64,000 nucleotides of DNA from MPNP01 sp963668325 (GTDB lineage: Bacteria; Pseudomonadota; Alphaproteobacteria; Rhodobacterales; Rhodobacteraceae), in the NCBI GenBank assembly GCA_963668325.1, contig OY764222.1, positions 496,001-560,000 on the forward strand. Direction: 5' to 3'. A program made the position numbers and the translations under genes. Position 1 is the first letter of the stretch. Every line of letters starts with the position of its first letter. The notes beneath the pieces are model-generated. The model was not told where the DNA came from and searched no databases. It worked only from the letters and a program-made list of their open reading frames with translations. Shown one piece after another: positions 1 through 7,719 of the stretch.

Positions 1-120
1 TGGGCAGATTAATGCAGATTATCGTCCATACAGTCTCTTGGTCAAGAGAGCGAGTTTCATGAATCAACAAATTTACTGATGAAACCAGAGATAAGTATGA
101 AATTTGAAAATCTAACGAAT

Positions 121-534
121 TTAATTATTCTGTTCAGAGTTCCCTAATACTATACAATCTTCTGCAGTGCTAATCCCACATAACCTGTTCAACAGTGCCA
201 ATATTGCACCGTTGGATTCACCTACCTTATCTACTTTAGCACTCAATTCATCTATTGCACTAGTATTCATTTCTATTTGGACTTTGCTTTCCTTAGCAAA
301 ACTATCAAAATCAGCTCTAAGTTGATTAAAATTATTTTCAAATTCTTCAAAATCAGCTGATAATCTTTGCTGTGTAAGTTCAAACTCCTGAGCATTGGCC
401 TTCATCTCACTTGCTTCATTCATAATGAACCAAACAAATATAAAAACAGCCGTTAAAACAGATACAATAGCCATAACTGCTTGACTAATTACATTTATAG
501 TAGGAGGATTCTTATTTCTTGAATCATGGGGCAT
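121..534 (-). CDS. Membrane-anchored coiled-coil protein, unknown function
   Basis: A 137-residue protein that I do not recognise. Residues about 16-38 form one hydrophobic segment, so the protein is probably anchored in the inner membrane by its N-terminus. Residues about 40-110 are charged, rich in E, Q, N and D with heptad-like spacing, and look like a coiled coil. Two Cys lie near the C-terminus (around residues 119 and 127). The ATG at 534 follows AAGGA at a normal distance. It stands alone; the next gene debris on the same strand ends 200 bases upstream. Membrane-plus-coiled-coil proteins of this size are common phage or accessory genes, but nothing here fixes a role. Confidence 0.6.
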   Translation of the reverse strand: MPHDSRNKNPPTINVISQAVMAIVSVLTAVFIFVWFIMNEASEMKANAQEFELTQQRLSADFEEFENNFNQLRADFDSFAKESKVQIEMNTSAIDELSAKVDKVGESNGAILALLNRLCGISTAEDCIVLGNSEQNN

Positions 535-737
535 TAATTGATTCCTTTGTCATTATATGATGCCAACCAATCGTTCAATTTAAATTAACGAAACCCAACA
601 GCGTAAATTTATGGTATGCACTAAATCTCTTCCTGTCAATCTAATACTCCCAGAGGGTATAAGTTTGATATTGAGCAAAATTTATCATAAACAAGGGAAA
701 TTTCGTGTTCAAGCCAAATTCATGACTCCTGGGTCAG

Positions 738-1088
738 TTATTCCGCCGGCAGCTTCAGACAATCACCTGCCCGGTAGGGGTTCTCCTTGCTCAACTTGTT
801 CAGCTCGGCAATCTCCGGCCAGCGGGCGGGATTGCCCCTTACATTCTGGGCGCAGACGGTTTTGGTGGGGGTTGGGTCGTAAGTGGGTCTGGGCGGTTGT
901 CTGGCGGCCAGTACGGCACGAATACAGGTGTTGCGGCTGAATTTCCTGGCCAGCTTCCTCAGGTGATTCCTGGGAATAGCGTGCAGGTCGGTCACCGTCA
1001 TCTGGGTTTTACAGGGAACGTTGACCTGGCCCACGATTATTCTTTCGAGACTGGTGGCACCGAACCTTTTTTTCTGAGCTGGGGTCAT
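738..1088 (-). pseudogene. Ankyrin-LysM family gene remnant, copy A
   Basis: An open frame of 116 residues whose last 45 residues match the LysM pattern seen in the other copies here: W-x-EIA-x-LN-x-L, then NPY-x-x-GDCL-x-LP. The N-terminal 65 residues do not resemble the ankyrin part of the other copies and probably come from a shifted frame. Intact relatives nearby have ankyrin-like repeats before the LysM end. LysM domains bind peptidoglycan or chitin-type sugars. I read this as the decayed 3' end of such a gene; its start codon and frame are not reliable. Confidence 0.5.
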
Positions 1089-1160
1089 GGCCGAATTCCT
1101 TAAATTTCAGCTTACGTGTTGTTCTACCCTATCATATAGTGCCGAGGGTGTGAATAACAA

Positions 1161-1553
1161 TTATTCACTGAGCAGTTGCAGACAATCACCTAGGCGATAC
1201 GGATTGTCCTTGCTCAGCTTGTTGAGACTGGCAATCTCCGGCCAGCGACTGCCATCGCCCAGCGTCTTCTCGGCAATGATACTGAGCCTTTTGTCGGTCC
1301 TTTGGACCCGATAGCAGGGCCGGACATACTTGTCGCTCATGGGATCCAGATGTTCCAGCATCAGCGCATGCAGCTCCGGATGCGAATGATCCCGGTTGAA
1401 CTTGCGATGGGGTTTGCCGGACACCAGCCACAAGGGGGTTATGCCGTACTTGTCTTTCTGGGTGGGGTCAGCGCCAGTCTTTGCGGCAATGTGGGGATCG
1501 GCCTCATGCTCGAGCAGCAGCCTATCTACATGCGGAGACCGGATGGAGTCAAA
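1161..1553 (-). pseudogene. Ankyrin-LysM gene remnant, copy B
   Basis: Read on the minus strand from about 1553, the frame gives an ankyrin-type unit (LLLEHEADPH, then GADPTQKDKYGITPLWLVSG), a linker with ALMLEHLDP, and a complete LysM-like domain (CYRVQRTDKRLSIIAEK ... RWPEIASLN ... GDCLQL). It is very close in sequence to copy C (2647-3031). No start codon with a ribosome site is visible and its upstream end runs into the AbiEii pseudogene, so it looks truncated at the 5' end by fusion of two unrelated genes. Bases about 1526-1553 overlap the AbiEii reading frame in another frame. Confidence 0.55.
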
Positions 1554-2218
1554 GTATTTCTGGTGTCTACAACCAGCTCCTCTACTATCTCAAGTGCCAT
1601 CGCCTGGACGTGTTCAAAGCCCGGCAGGATGACAATGTCGTCTATCTGTTCTTTTGTCTTGGCGGGCTCCTGTCTGATGATGTTCAGAGTGGTGGCAAAA
1701 ACATCCAGCCTGTCAGGCATCTGCCTGAGAACGTCCATGATTTCGTCGCGCAACCCGGCATGACAGGCCGCGGCAATGTCGTAAATATCCCGTGGGACAA
1801 TATTATGCCCTCGATGAAAAACTTTTTTGGCAATGATTTCAGGGACGGTTTCCAGCATGACCTTTTGTCCTCGGACTGTCTTCGGCCGAGCATGATCAGC
1901 AAGGATGCTATTGGCTGTGATAAAATCTATTTTACCCAATCCAGAGAAAACAATCTTTATGTAATTATCACCAACCTTATAGCCTTACCCCGGATCTACG
2001 TAACGGTCCTTGACCAGGTCCCGCAACTGCTCAGGCATCTGCAGGTCCGCCGTGAAGAAATCAACATCAAAACTCAGCCGATGATTGATCTGTAGCATCA
2101 TCGCCGTGCCACCGCCAAAAGTCCATTCCTGGGGGCTTCTCGCACGTAGTGGTAACTCGTCCAGGAGATGCATGGCATGATCAAACAGCACCTGCCAGTG
2201 GGTCTTGATCCGGGTCAT
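1526..2218 (-). pseudogene. AbiEii/AbiGii-type nucleotidyltransferase toxin, broken by one stop codon
   Basis: The first 77 residues carry the nucleotidyltransferase signature of AbiEii toxins: WTFGGGTAMML followed by HRLSFDVDFF, supplying the GG-T and D-x-D residues. The frame stops at a TAA at 1985-1987. Reading straight through this stop in the same frame continues with GYKVGDNYIKIVFSGLGKID and the rest of the family's C-terminal half to 1526. The damage is therefore a single nonsense change and not a frameshift. The ATG at 2218 overlaps the end of the upstream gene by four bases, an operon arrangement. AbiE-type toxins transfer nucleotides to tRNA and block phage growth; the product here would be a 77-residue fragment with the catalytic motifs but no C-terminal half. 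Confidence 0.75.
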
Positions 2219-2529
2219 TGCACCAGCAGGGCCGGCATCTTGCTCTCGGTATGGAATTTCCTGGCCAGCCCGATGAGCTCGTCCCTGGTGATACCATGAT
2301 TGACCGCAAACTCCAGCTGGTCCTCAATCGGTATTTCCCCAAAGAAACAGGACAATTGGCCGTAGGAGTAATCCAGTTCACGGATGACCCGGGCGATTTC
2401 CTCGGCCGTCAGCCAGTTTCGATAGGAAACATTGACGCAAACCGACACCAGAAGTTCAGCCGAGGCCTCACCTGGCGCACTTGCCTGCATGTTCTTGCCC
2501 TTCATTATTTCTGTCATTCGTCGTTCCAT
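2215..2529 (-). CDS. Small protein upstream of the AbiEii-type toxin, possible antitoxin partner
   Basis: A 104-residue protein whose stop codon overlaps the start of the AbiEii-like gene by four bases, so the two are probably translated together. It is mostly alpha-helical by composition, with a central segment WLTAEEIARVIREL and a following acidic stretch. I recognise no domain. A small gene directly upstream and coupled to an AbiEii-type toxin is the usual antitoxin position, so an antitoxin role is inferred from position only. A second in-frame ATG at residue 5 and a third at residue 14 leave the start uncertain. The toxin being broken by a stop codon means this gene may now be free of selection. 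Confidence 0.5.
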   Translation of the reverse strand: MERRMTEIMKGKNMQASAPGEASAELLVSVCVNVSYRNWLTAEEIARVIRELDYSYGQLSCFFGEIPIEDQLEFAVNHGITRDELIGLARKFHTESKMPALLVQ

Positions 2530-2646
2530 GAAAACTCAGTTATTGCCATCACAGGTTAGCATTAAATAATCGGCAAGCAAGTGTTTTTCCTGGGACACCC
2601 TCGTCATTCAGTTGGTGGGCCCCCTGCCGGGCAATAATAAAATCTC

Positions 2647-3031
2647 TCAGTTTGCCGGCAGTTGCAGACAATCACCCAGGCGATACGGATTGTCCTTGCT
2701 CAGCTTGTTGAGACTGGCAATCTCCGGCCAGCGACTGCCATCACCCAAGGTCTTCTCGGCCACAATGCTCAGCCTTGTGTCACTCCGTTGCACCCGATAG
2801 CAGGGCAGGACATACTTGTCGCTCAAAGGATCCAGATGTTCCAGCATCAAGGCATACAGCTCCAGATGCGAATGATCACGGGTGAAAGTGGGATGATCCT
2901 TGCCTGAGACCAGCCAGAGAGGGGTCATGCCATCAGCTTCCGCCTGGGTGGGATCGGCCCCATGTTTCAGCAGGAGGGTAGCGGTCTCGACCTTGGCCGG
3001 TTATGCTTTCTTCCTCGACGGTCGTATTCAT
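2647..3031 (-). pseudogene. Ankyrin-LysM gene remnant, copy C (frameshifted)
   Basis: The longest copy. From the ATG at 3031 the frame begins MNTTVEEES, then a shift near 3000 moves into VETATLLLKHGADPTQAEAD and MTPLWLVSG, an ankyrin repeat. After a linker containing ALMLEHLDPLSDKY comes a LysM-like domain (CYRVQRSDTRLSIVAEK ... RWPEIASLN ... GDCLQLP). The mature family protein appears to be a short ankyrin unit plus a C-terminal LysM domain with no signal peptide. The shift near the 5' end makes this copy a probable pseudogene unless the shift is a sequencing error. Confidence 0.6.
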
Positions 3032-3168
3032 GGGTTTTTTCCTGTCTGATCAATTATTACTGGTTGCACTATAGCATATAATGCTGATTGGTGGGCAAGA
3101 GAATAGTGCTGATCACCTGGATCCCCGCCAGAATTTTATGTAAGGCGACAGGTATGTCCTGCCCGAAT

Positions 3169-3196
3169 CATTATCCCAGGGATCCCTGGGATAATG
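3169..3196. repeat. Perfect 28-bp palindrome
   Basis: The 28 bases read the same on both strands (centre GGATCC at 3180-3185; arms C-ATTATCCCAG). It lies between two ankyrin-LysM remnants and overlaps no gene. There is no T-run after it, so it is not a standard terminator. It may be the joined ends of a small inverted-repeat element. Confidence 0.7.
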
Positions 3197-3298
3197 CCCC
3201 CTTATTCAACTGTAATTATTGGGTGAATATACAACCGGTAGTGACCACACCTGAACCTTCACCTTTCAAACCACGAATGTAAAGGGAATAGTGTCGCT

Positions 3299-3470
3299 GG
3301 CAATTCCCATCCCCTGATCACCCGTGATCATACCAACTTGGAGGTCTATGCTCTGTTGCTGGCCTATGGCGCTGACCCGCTCCTCCTGCCCCGCGATTGC
3401 CACCCTCAACAATCTCGGCAAGGGAAACCCTTACCAGGCGGGTGATTGTCTCAAGCTGCCGAGTGAATGA
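3299..3470 (+). pseudogene. Ankyrin-LysM gene remnant, copy D (plus strand)
   Basis: Two frames on the plus strand together reproduce the same protein type. The first gives an ankyrin-like stretch (HPLITRDHTNLEVYALLLAY, then GADP). The second gives the LysM end (IATLNNL ... NPYQAGDCLKLPSE) before a TGA ending at 3470. The N-terminal part of the LysM domain that the minus-strand copies keep is missing, so there is a deletion as well as a frame change. This copy is inverted relative to copies A-C. Confidence 0.5.
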
Positions 3471-3586
3471 AGGTTGTATTGGTTGGTGATCCAAAGTGTT
3501 TACATAATGCAACCAAACCGCTAGTTTGAATGTCAATAACCCGAAGATACGAGGGTTGTTTTGGCAAACAGTTGGGGATCATGACC

Positions 3587-3856
3587 ATGTTGAAATCACA
3601 AGATGAAAAATTGATAAAATGTATTAAGGTTCACCTTGCTCCGGCCGAAATTGACGATGTGATTTTCGAGGAGGCCGAAGATCATGACGGTGATCCTATC
3701 CTGAATATTACAGTGGTTTCCAAAGTCGAACTTGCTCCAGAGAAGTTTATTGGATTGGCTTTGCAATTGCGGAAAACTCTTCATGACATGCAGGTGGAAA
3801 GATTTCCAATTCCTTCATACATGACAACAAAAGAAGCTGAACTTGCAGCCGTGTGA
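3587..3856 (+). CDS. Small alpha/beta protein coupled to the HEPN gene, probable antitoxin
   Basis: About 89 residues from the ATG at 3587, which sits eight bases after GGGGA; an ATG at 3581 is too close to that site and longer N-termini have no ribosome site. Residues show alternating strands and helices with an acidic centre (EEAEDHDGDPILNITVV) and a C-terminal RFPIPSYMT. Its last 14 bases overlap the HEPN gene that follows, so the two form one operon. I infer it is the antitoxin or nucleic-acid-binding partner of that HEPN protein from position and size. I do not recognise a named family. Confidence 0.55.
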   Translation: MLKSQDEKLIKCIKVHLAPAEIDDVIFEEAEDHDGDPILNITVVSKVELAPEKFIGLALQLRKTLHDMQVERFPIPSYMTTKEAELAAV

Positions 3857-4331
3857 TCTCATTGACACGGCCCGCTACCTCGTCGATAGAAATCGTCTAG
3901 AGCCACGGCAGGCAGATCTCAAACGGGCCATGAGCACGGCCTATTATGCGGTGTTCCACGCTCTCTGCCGGAATTGTGCCGATTGCCTTGTCGGTACGGA
4001 AATGCCCTGCCGAAGTCAATCGGCCTGGCTGCAAGCCTATCGGGCTGTCAATCATGGTGAGGCCAAAAACCGGTTCAGCCGGTCCGATGGCAGAACTCAC
4101 CCCGTCATGGATCTATTCCCAACGAAAATACAGGAATTCGCTACCTGTTTTGTGGCCCTTCAGAAAAAGCGCCACCAGGCTGACTATGATCCCGAATTTG
4201 TTCTCACCAGGTACGAGGTGCTGACTGAGATTACCGTTGCCCAAAATGCAATTGAAATGTTGAACAATTCAAGTGACAAGGACCGAACGGCCTTTGCTGT
4301 CTATACGCTACTGCCAAAACGAAAGCAATGA
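3843..4331 (+). CDS. HEPN-domain protein, probable RNase toxin
   Basis: A 162-residue all-helical protein. Residues about 5-45 (DLIDTARYL, then RQADLKRAMSTAYYAVFHAL) match the first two helices of HEPN proteins. The stretch LQKKRHQADYDP near residue 110 supplies the conserved R and acidic turn typical of this HEPN subgroup, although the strict R-x4-6-H spacing is not clear. HEPN proteins paired with small partners act as RNA-cleaving toxins in toxin-antitoxin and anti-phage systems. The frame starts at TTG 3843, overlapping the upstream gene by 14 bases, and no ATG occurs before residue 30. The overlap indicates translational coupling. Confidence 0.65.
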   Translation: MQPCDLIDTARYLVDRNRLEPRQADLKRAMSTAYYAVFHALCRNCADCLVGTEMPCRSQSAWLQAYRAVNHGEAKNRFSRSDGRTHPVMDLFPTKIQEFATCFVALQKKRHQADYDPEFVLTRYEVLTEITVAQNAIEMLNNSSDKDRTAFAVYTLLPKRKQ

Positions 4332-5230
4332 GGGCTTGCCCTAGTTGCGAATAGGATGGGGATAACAAGTTCAGCATTATCGCCTGGAACGTCTATAATG
4401 ATCGTGACCGCGCTGGCCCGAGATTGCCAGTTGAGTGATACTTTTTATTTTACTGAATTGGCCTTAAAATGACAGGTCTTTTCAAATACAGTCTACAACT
4501 TCTCCATCTGTAGTGAATAGATTGAGATAAGAATTAACCCCTCTCCAATCCGTTTTCCAACCTTATATTCCGGTTGCAAGATTTAAGTATTTCAGGTACC
4601 GAAATAGCGACCATATCGTAGGGGCAAAATGGTTTCTGAAGAGGAGGATATTAAGATGGCATCTAACGAACAGAAGGAAAATTTCTTGGTAAAACTTCTG
4701 CATGAGCCTGGTGGGCACGATTTTTGGAACCAATATATAAAACAAAGAATACGAAACAAAACTTGGTTTTTTGCTTTTTGATGTTGGTTACCACATTCAG
4801 GATAATTTAATAACAAGATCGTTCAATGTTGAGCAAGTAGTTTAAAACCTGTACTGTTTTTTAGGTAGTAATTTGCAACATCAAGAGGTTCTGAACATCA
4901 GAATTCAACGATAGTATGGTTGTTTTACTGGGAACAATAGAAAGTAACCGGATTAATACATAGACTAATAGCATAGCAAAATATTATTGATGCTTGGCGA
5001 ACCCTTCTACAAGAGGTGGCTTGGAAAGAAATTCTTATCAATGTGGTATGATCCAAAACGGAGTCACAGTTATCCACAATAAAAAGAAAAATTAAACCGC
5101 GAAACAACTGGAATATCTAATAGTTCCTCATTATATGGGATAGTCGTAATCAATTCACCTTACCTCTAATTTGCTGGACGACATCCTGGCGGTTAAAGGG
5201 GTAAAGTAACTAGCTAAGGAGTAGGATACG
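4332..5230. other. Long intergenic stretch upstream of rpsO
   Basis: About 900 AT-rich bases with no convincing gene except the short frame at 4629-4781. In most alphaproteobacteria truB lies just upstream of rpsO; no truB sequence is visible here, so the usual neighbourhood has been lost. AAGGAG just before 5231 is the rpsO ribosome site. Confidence 0.5.
4629..4781 (+). CDS. Short open frame, possible 5' remnant of a larger gene
   Basis: Fifty residues beginning MVSEEEDIKMASNEQ and containing LLHEPGGHDFWNQYI, ending at a TGA at 4779-4781. The composition is protein-like (charged N-terminus, then an amphipathic stretch), and GGAGG-like bases precede an internal ATG at 4656. No homologue comes to mind. 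It may be the surviving beginning of a longer gene whose remainder has decayed into the AT-rich sequence that follows. Confidence 0.25.
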   Translation: MVSEEEDIKMASNEQKENFLVKLLHEPGGHDFWNQYIKQRIRNKTWFFAF

Positions 5231-5500
5231 ATGTCGATTTCACCCGAAGAGAAAAAGCGACTAATTGGAGAGTTCTCCAAAAGCGAAAATGACACAGGCT
5301 CTCCTGAGGTTCAAATAGCTGTTCTATCATCCAGAATCAAAACACTTACCGAACACTTTAAAACCCACAAAAAGGATAACCACTCAAGAAGAGGACTTCT
5401 TAACATGGTTGCCAAAAGAAGGAAATTATTGGACTACTTAAGGGGTAAGGATGAAGAACGATATAAATCCATAATTCAGAAATTGGGTTTAAGGCGATAG
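5231..5500 (+). CDS. rpsO: 30S ribosomal protein S15
   Basis: S15 binds 16S rRNA early in assembly of the small ribosomal subunit and helps form bridges to the large subunit. The 89 residues equal the family's usual length and contain the conserved DTGSPEVQ near residue 20 and HKKDNHSRRGL near residue 45, both rRNA-contacting. AAGGAG sits nine bases before the ATG. The gene pairs with pnp downstream, the standard bacterial order; a weak stem-loop at 5516-5539 lies between them. The sequence style is alphaproteobacterial. Confidence 0.97.
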   Translation: MSISPEEKKRLIGEFSKSENDTGSPEVQIAVLSSRIKTLTEHFKTHKKDNHSRRGLLNMVAKRRKLLDYLRGKDEERYKSIIQKLGLRR

Positions 5501-5515
5501 CCAAAGTAAACAACC

Positions 5516-5539
5516 AAGCCTTTTCCAGGTAATAGGCTT
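5516..5539 (+). terminator. Weak stem-loop between rpsO and pnp
   Basis: AAGCCT (5516-5521) pairs with AGGCTT (5534-5539) around a 12-base loop, followed by an AT-rich, T-containing stretch. In other bacteria an attenuator and RNase processing site lie in this interval and uncouple rpsO from pnp. The short stem makes this a modest candidate. Confidence 0.4.
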
Positions 5540-5616
5540 TGTTAAATTTTTATATTTCCATTGCAGAAAATATTCGATATTGCTGGATTAATGGTTTGGT
5601 TTCAAGAAAGAAGTAG

Positions 5617-7698
5617 ATGTTTGATATAATAACAAAATCAATTGAGTGGGGAGGAAAAACCCTTACCCTGGAAACAGGAAAAATTGCCAGACAGGCAGAT
5701 GGTTGTGTGGTAGCAACACTCGGGGAAACCAGTGTCATGGCTGCCGTAACTTTCGACAAAAAACAAAACAGTGAACTGGATTTTTTTCCTCTTACCGTTA
5801 ACTACCAGGAGAAATATTATTCTTCTGGGAAAATCCCTGGAGGTTTCTTTAAACGAGAAGCCAAGCCTTCAGATGCTAGCACCTTAACCTCAAGGTTGAT
5901 TGATCGACCAATTAGACCTTTGTTTCCTGAGGGTTTCAAAAACCCAGTTGATATCGTGTGTTCAGTTCTTTCTCATGATTTGGAGAATGATCCTGATATT
6001 TTGGCAATGGTAGCTTCATCTGCAGCTTTGGCCATTTCCGGTGCGCCTTTTCTTGGCCCAATCGGGGCAGCAAGGGTTGGATATGCTAATGGCGATTATG
6101 TTCTTAATCCTTCTATTAGTGAACTCGAACAGCTGGGAGACAACCATAAGCTGGATTTAGTGGTAGCTGGAACTTCCCAAGCAGTTATGATGGTCGAATC
6201 TATTGCCTATGAATTGACTGAAGCAGAAATGCTGGAGGCCGTTGTTTTTGGTCACAATGGGATGCAACCAGTTATTTCCTTAATCAATGAATTGAAAAGT
6301 GAAGTTAACAAACCACAATTTGTTTTCAACTCACCTGATACAGTGGAACTTAAAGACAAAATAAGTTCCATAGGAAATTCTTTACTGACCGAGGCCTATG
6401 AAATTTCCCAAAAATCCGAAAGACAGGAAGCAATTTCCCAAGCTAAGGAAAAAATTAAATCCGAGCTGGGTGAGGAGTATCCTGACAAGGAAGTTTCAAA
6501 TCAAATTAAGATGATAGAGTCAAGTATTCTACGCAACAATATACTTGAAAAGAATCTTAGAATTGATGGCCGTGCATTAACCCAGGTTCGTCCCATAGAA
6601 TGTGAGGTGGGCTTATTTTCCCGTCCACATGGTTCAGCCTTGTTTACCCGGGGAGAAACCCAGGCAATTGTGATGACAACCTTGGGAACTGGCGACGACG
6701 AACAAATTGTTGATGCTCTTCATGGCAACTTCCGGGAAAATTTCCTTCTCCATTATAATTTCCCACCATATTCCGTTGGTGAAACTGGCAGAATGGGCCC
6801 TCCGGGCAGAAGGGAAATTGGCCATGGTAAGCTTGCTTGGCGAGCTTTGAAACCTGTCCTACCTGAACCAGATCAGTTTCCTTACACAATACGAGTAGTT
6901 TCAGAAATCACTGAATCAAATGGGTCGTCATCAATGGCAACGGTTTGTGGAGCATCCCTCTCTATGCTGGATGCCGCTATACCCTTGAAGGGACATGTTG
7001 CGGGTGTAGCAATGGGATTGATCTTAGGAGAAGAAGGAAATTTTGCAGTTCTGACAGATATCCTCGGCGGTGAAGACCACTTCGGAGATATGGATTTCAA
7101 GGTTGCAGGCACAAAAAACGGCGTAACTTCTCTTCAAATGGATATCAAGGTTGCAGGTATTACACCTGAAATCATGTCACAGGCTTTGGACCAGGCCAAG
7201 GAAGCAAGAATGCATATTCTGGGAGAAATGTTGAAAGCCATTTCAGGTGTAGGAAAGTTTTCCGAATTTGCACCGCGGATAATATCCAAGAAAATCCCGA
7301 TTGACAAGATTAGGGAAGTCATTGGTTCGGGTGGCAAGGTAATTCGTGAAATTACGGAGATATCTGGAGCCAAGATTGAAATTAACGATGATGGTATCGT
7401 AAAAATAGCTTCCCCAGATGGAAGAGCATTAGAGAAGGCATCTAAAATGATTAATGAAATTGTAGCTGTACCTGAAGTTGGCAAGATTTACACCGGTAAG
7501 GTTGTCAAGATAATGGATTTTGGTGCATTTGTAAACTTTATGGGTAAGAGAGATGGTTTGGTTCACATAAGCCAAATTACTAACAGAAGGTTAGGGCATC
7601 CCTCGGAAGTATTAAGAGAAGGCCAGGAAGTTAAGGTTAAACTTACCAAAATTGATGATAGAGGTAAGTTTCAACTATCCATGAACAAAGCAAATTAG
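5617..7698 (+). CDS. pnp: Polyribonucleotide nucleotidyltransferase (PNPase)
   Basis: PNPase degrades RNA 3' to 5' using phosphate and can also add nucleotides; it is a core part of the RNA degradosome. The 693 residues match the usual length. Order: first RNase PH domain (about 12-145), helical linker, second RNase PH domain (about 320-455), KH domain with the GSGG loop near residue 570, and S1 domain from about 620 (GKVVKIMDFGAFVNF). The conserved catalytic-core segments ESNGSSSMATVCGASL and GGEDHFGDMDFKVAG are intact. It follows rpsO and converges on waaA. The start ATG has only a weak purine-rich site (AGAAAG). Confidence 0.97.
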   Translation: MFDIITKSIEWGGKTLTLETGKIARQADGCVVATLGETSVMAAVTFDKKQNSELDFFPLTVNYQEKYYSSGKIPGGFFKREAKPSDASTLTSRLIDRPIRPLFPEGFKNPVDIVCSVLSHDLENDPDILAMVASSAALAISGAPFLGPIGAARVGYANGDYVLNPSISELEQLGDNHKLDLVVAGTSQAVMMVESIAYELTEAEMLEAVVFGHNGMQPVISLINELKSEVNKPQFVFNSPDTVELKDKISSIGNSLLTEAYEISQKSERQEAISQAKEKIKSELGEEYPDKEVSNQIKMIESSILRNNILEKNLRIDGRALTQVRPIECEVGLFSRPHGSALFTRGETQAIVMTTLGTGDDEQIVDALHGNFRENFLLHYNFPPYSVGETGRMGPPGRREIGHGKLAWRALKPVLPEPDQFPYTIRVVSEITESNGSSSMATVCGASLSMLDAAIPLKGHVAGVAMGLILGEEGNFAVLTDILGGEDHFGDMDFKVAGTKNGVTSLQMDIKVAGITPEIMSQALDQAKEARMHILGEMLKAISGVGKFSEFAPRIISKKIPIDKIREVIGSGGKVIREITEISGAKIEINDDGIVKIASPDGRALEKASKMINEIVAVPEVGKIYTGKVVKIMDFGAFVNFMGKRDGLVHISQITNRRLGHPSEVLREGQEVKVKLTKIDDRGKFQLSMNKAN

Positions 7699-7700
7699 AG

Positions 7701-7719
7701 AGCAATCTACAGGATTGCT
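7701..7719. terminator. Stem-loop between convergent pnp and waaA
   Basis: AGCAATC (7701-7707) pairs perfectly with GATTGCT (7713-7719) around a five-base loop. It fills the 20-base gap between the two convergent stop codons and could end both transcripts. Neither side has a clear T-run, so termination would be weak or factor-assisted. Confidence 0.4.

Noticed and set aside
3088..3282. 64-residue open frame on the plus strand
   Set aside because: It runs through the 28-bp palindrome, has no ribosome site and no protein-like pattern.
6634..7484. Minus-strand frames within pnp
   Set aside because: Antisense to the highly conserved PNPase; no ribosome sites or domains.
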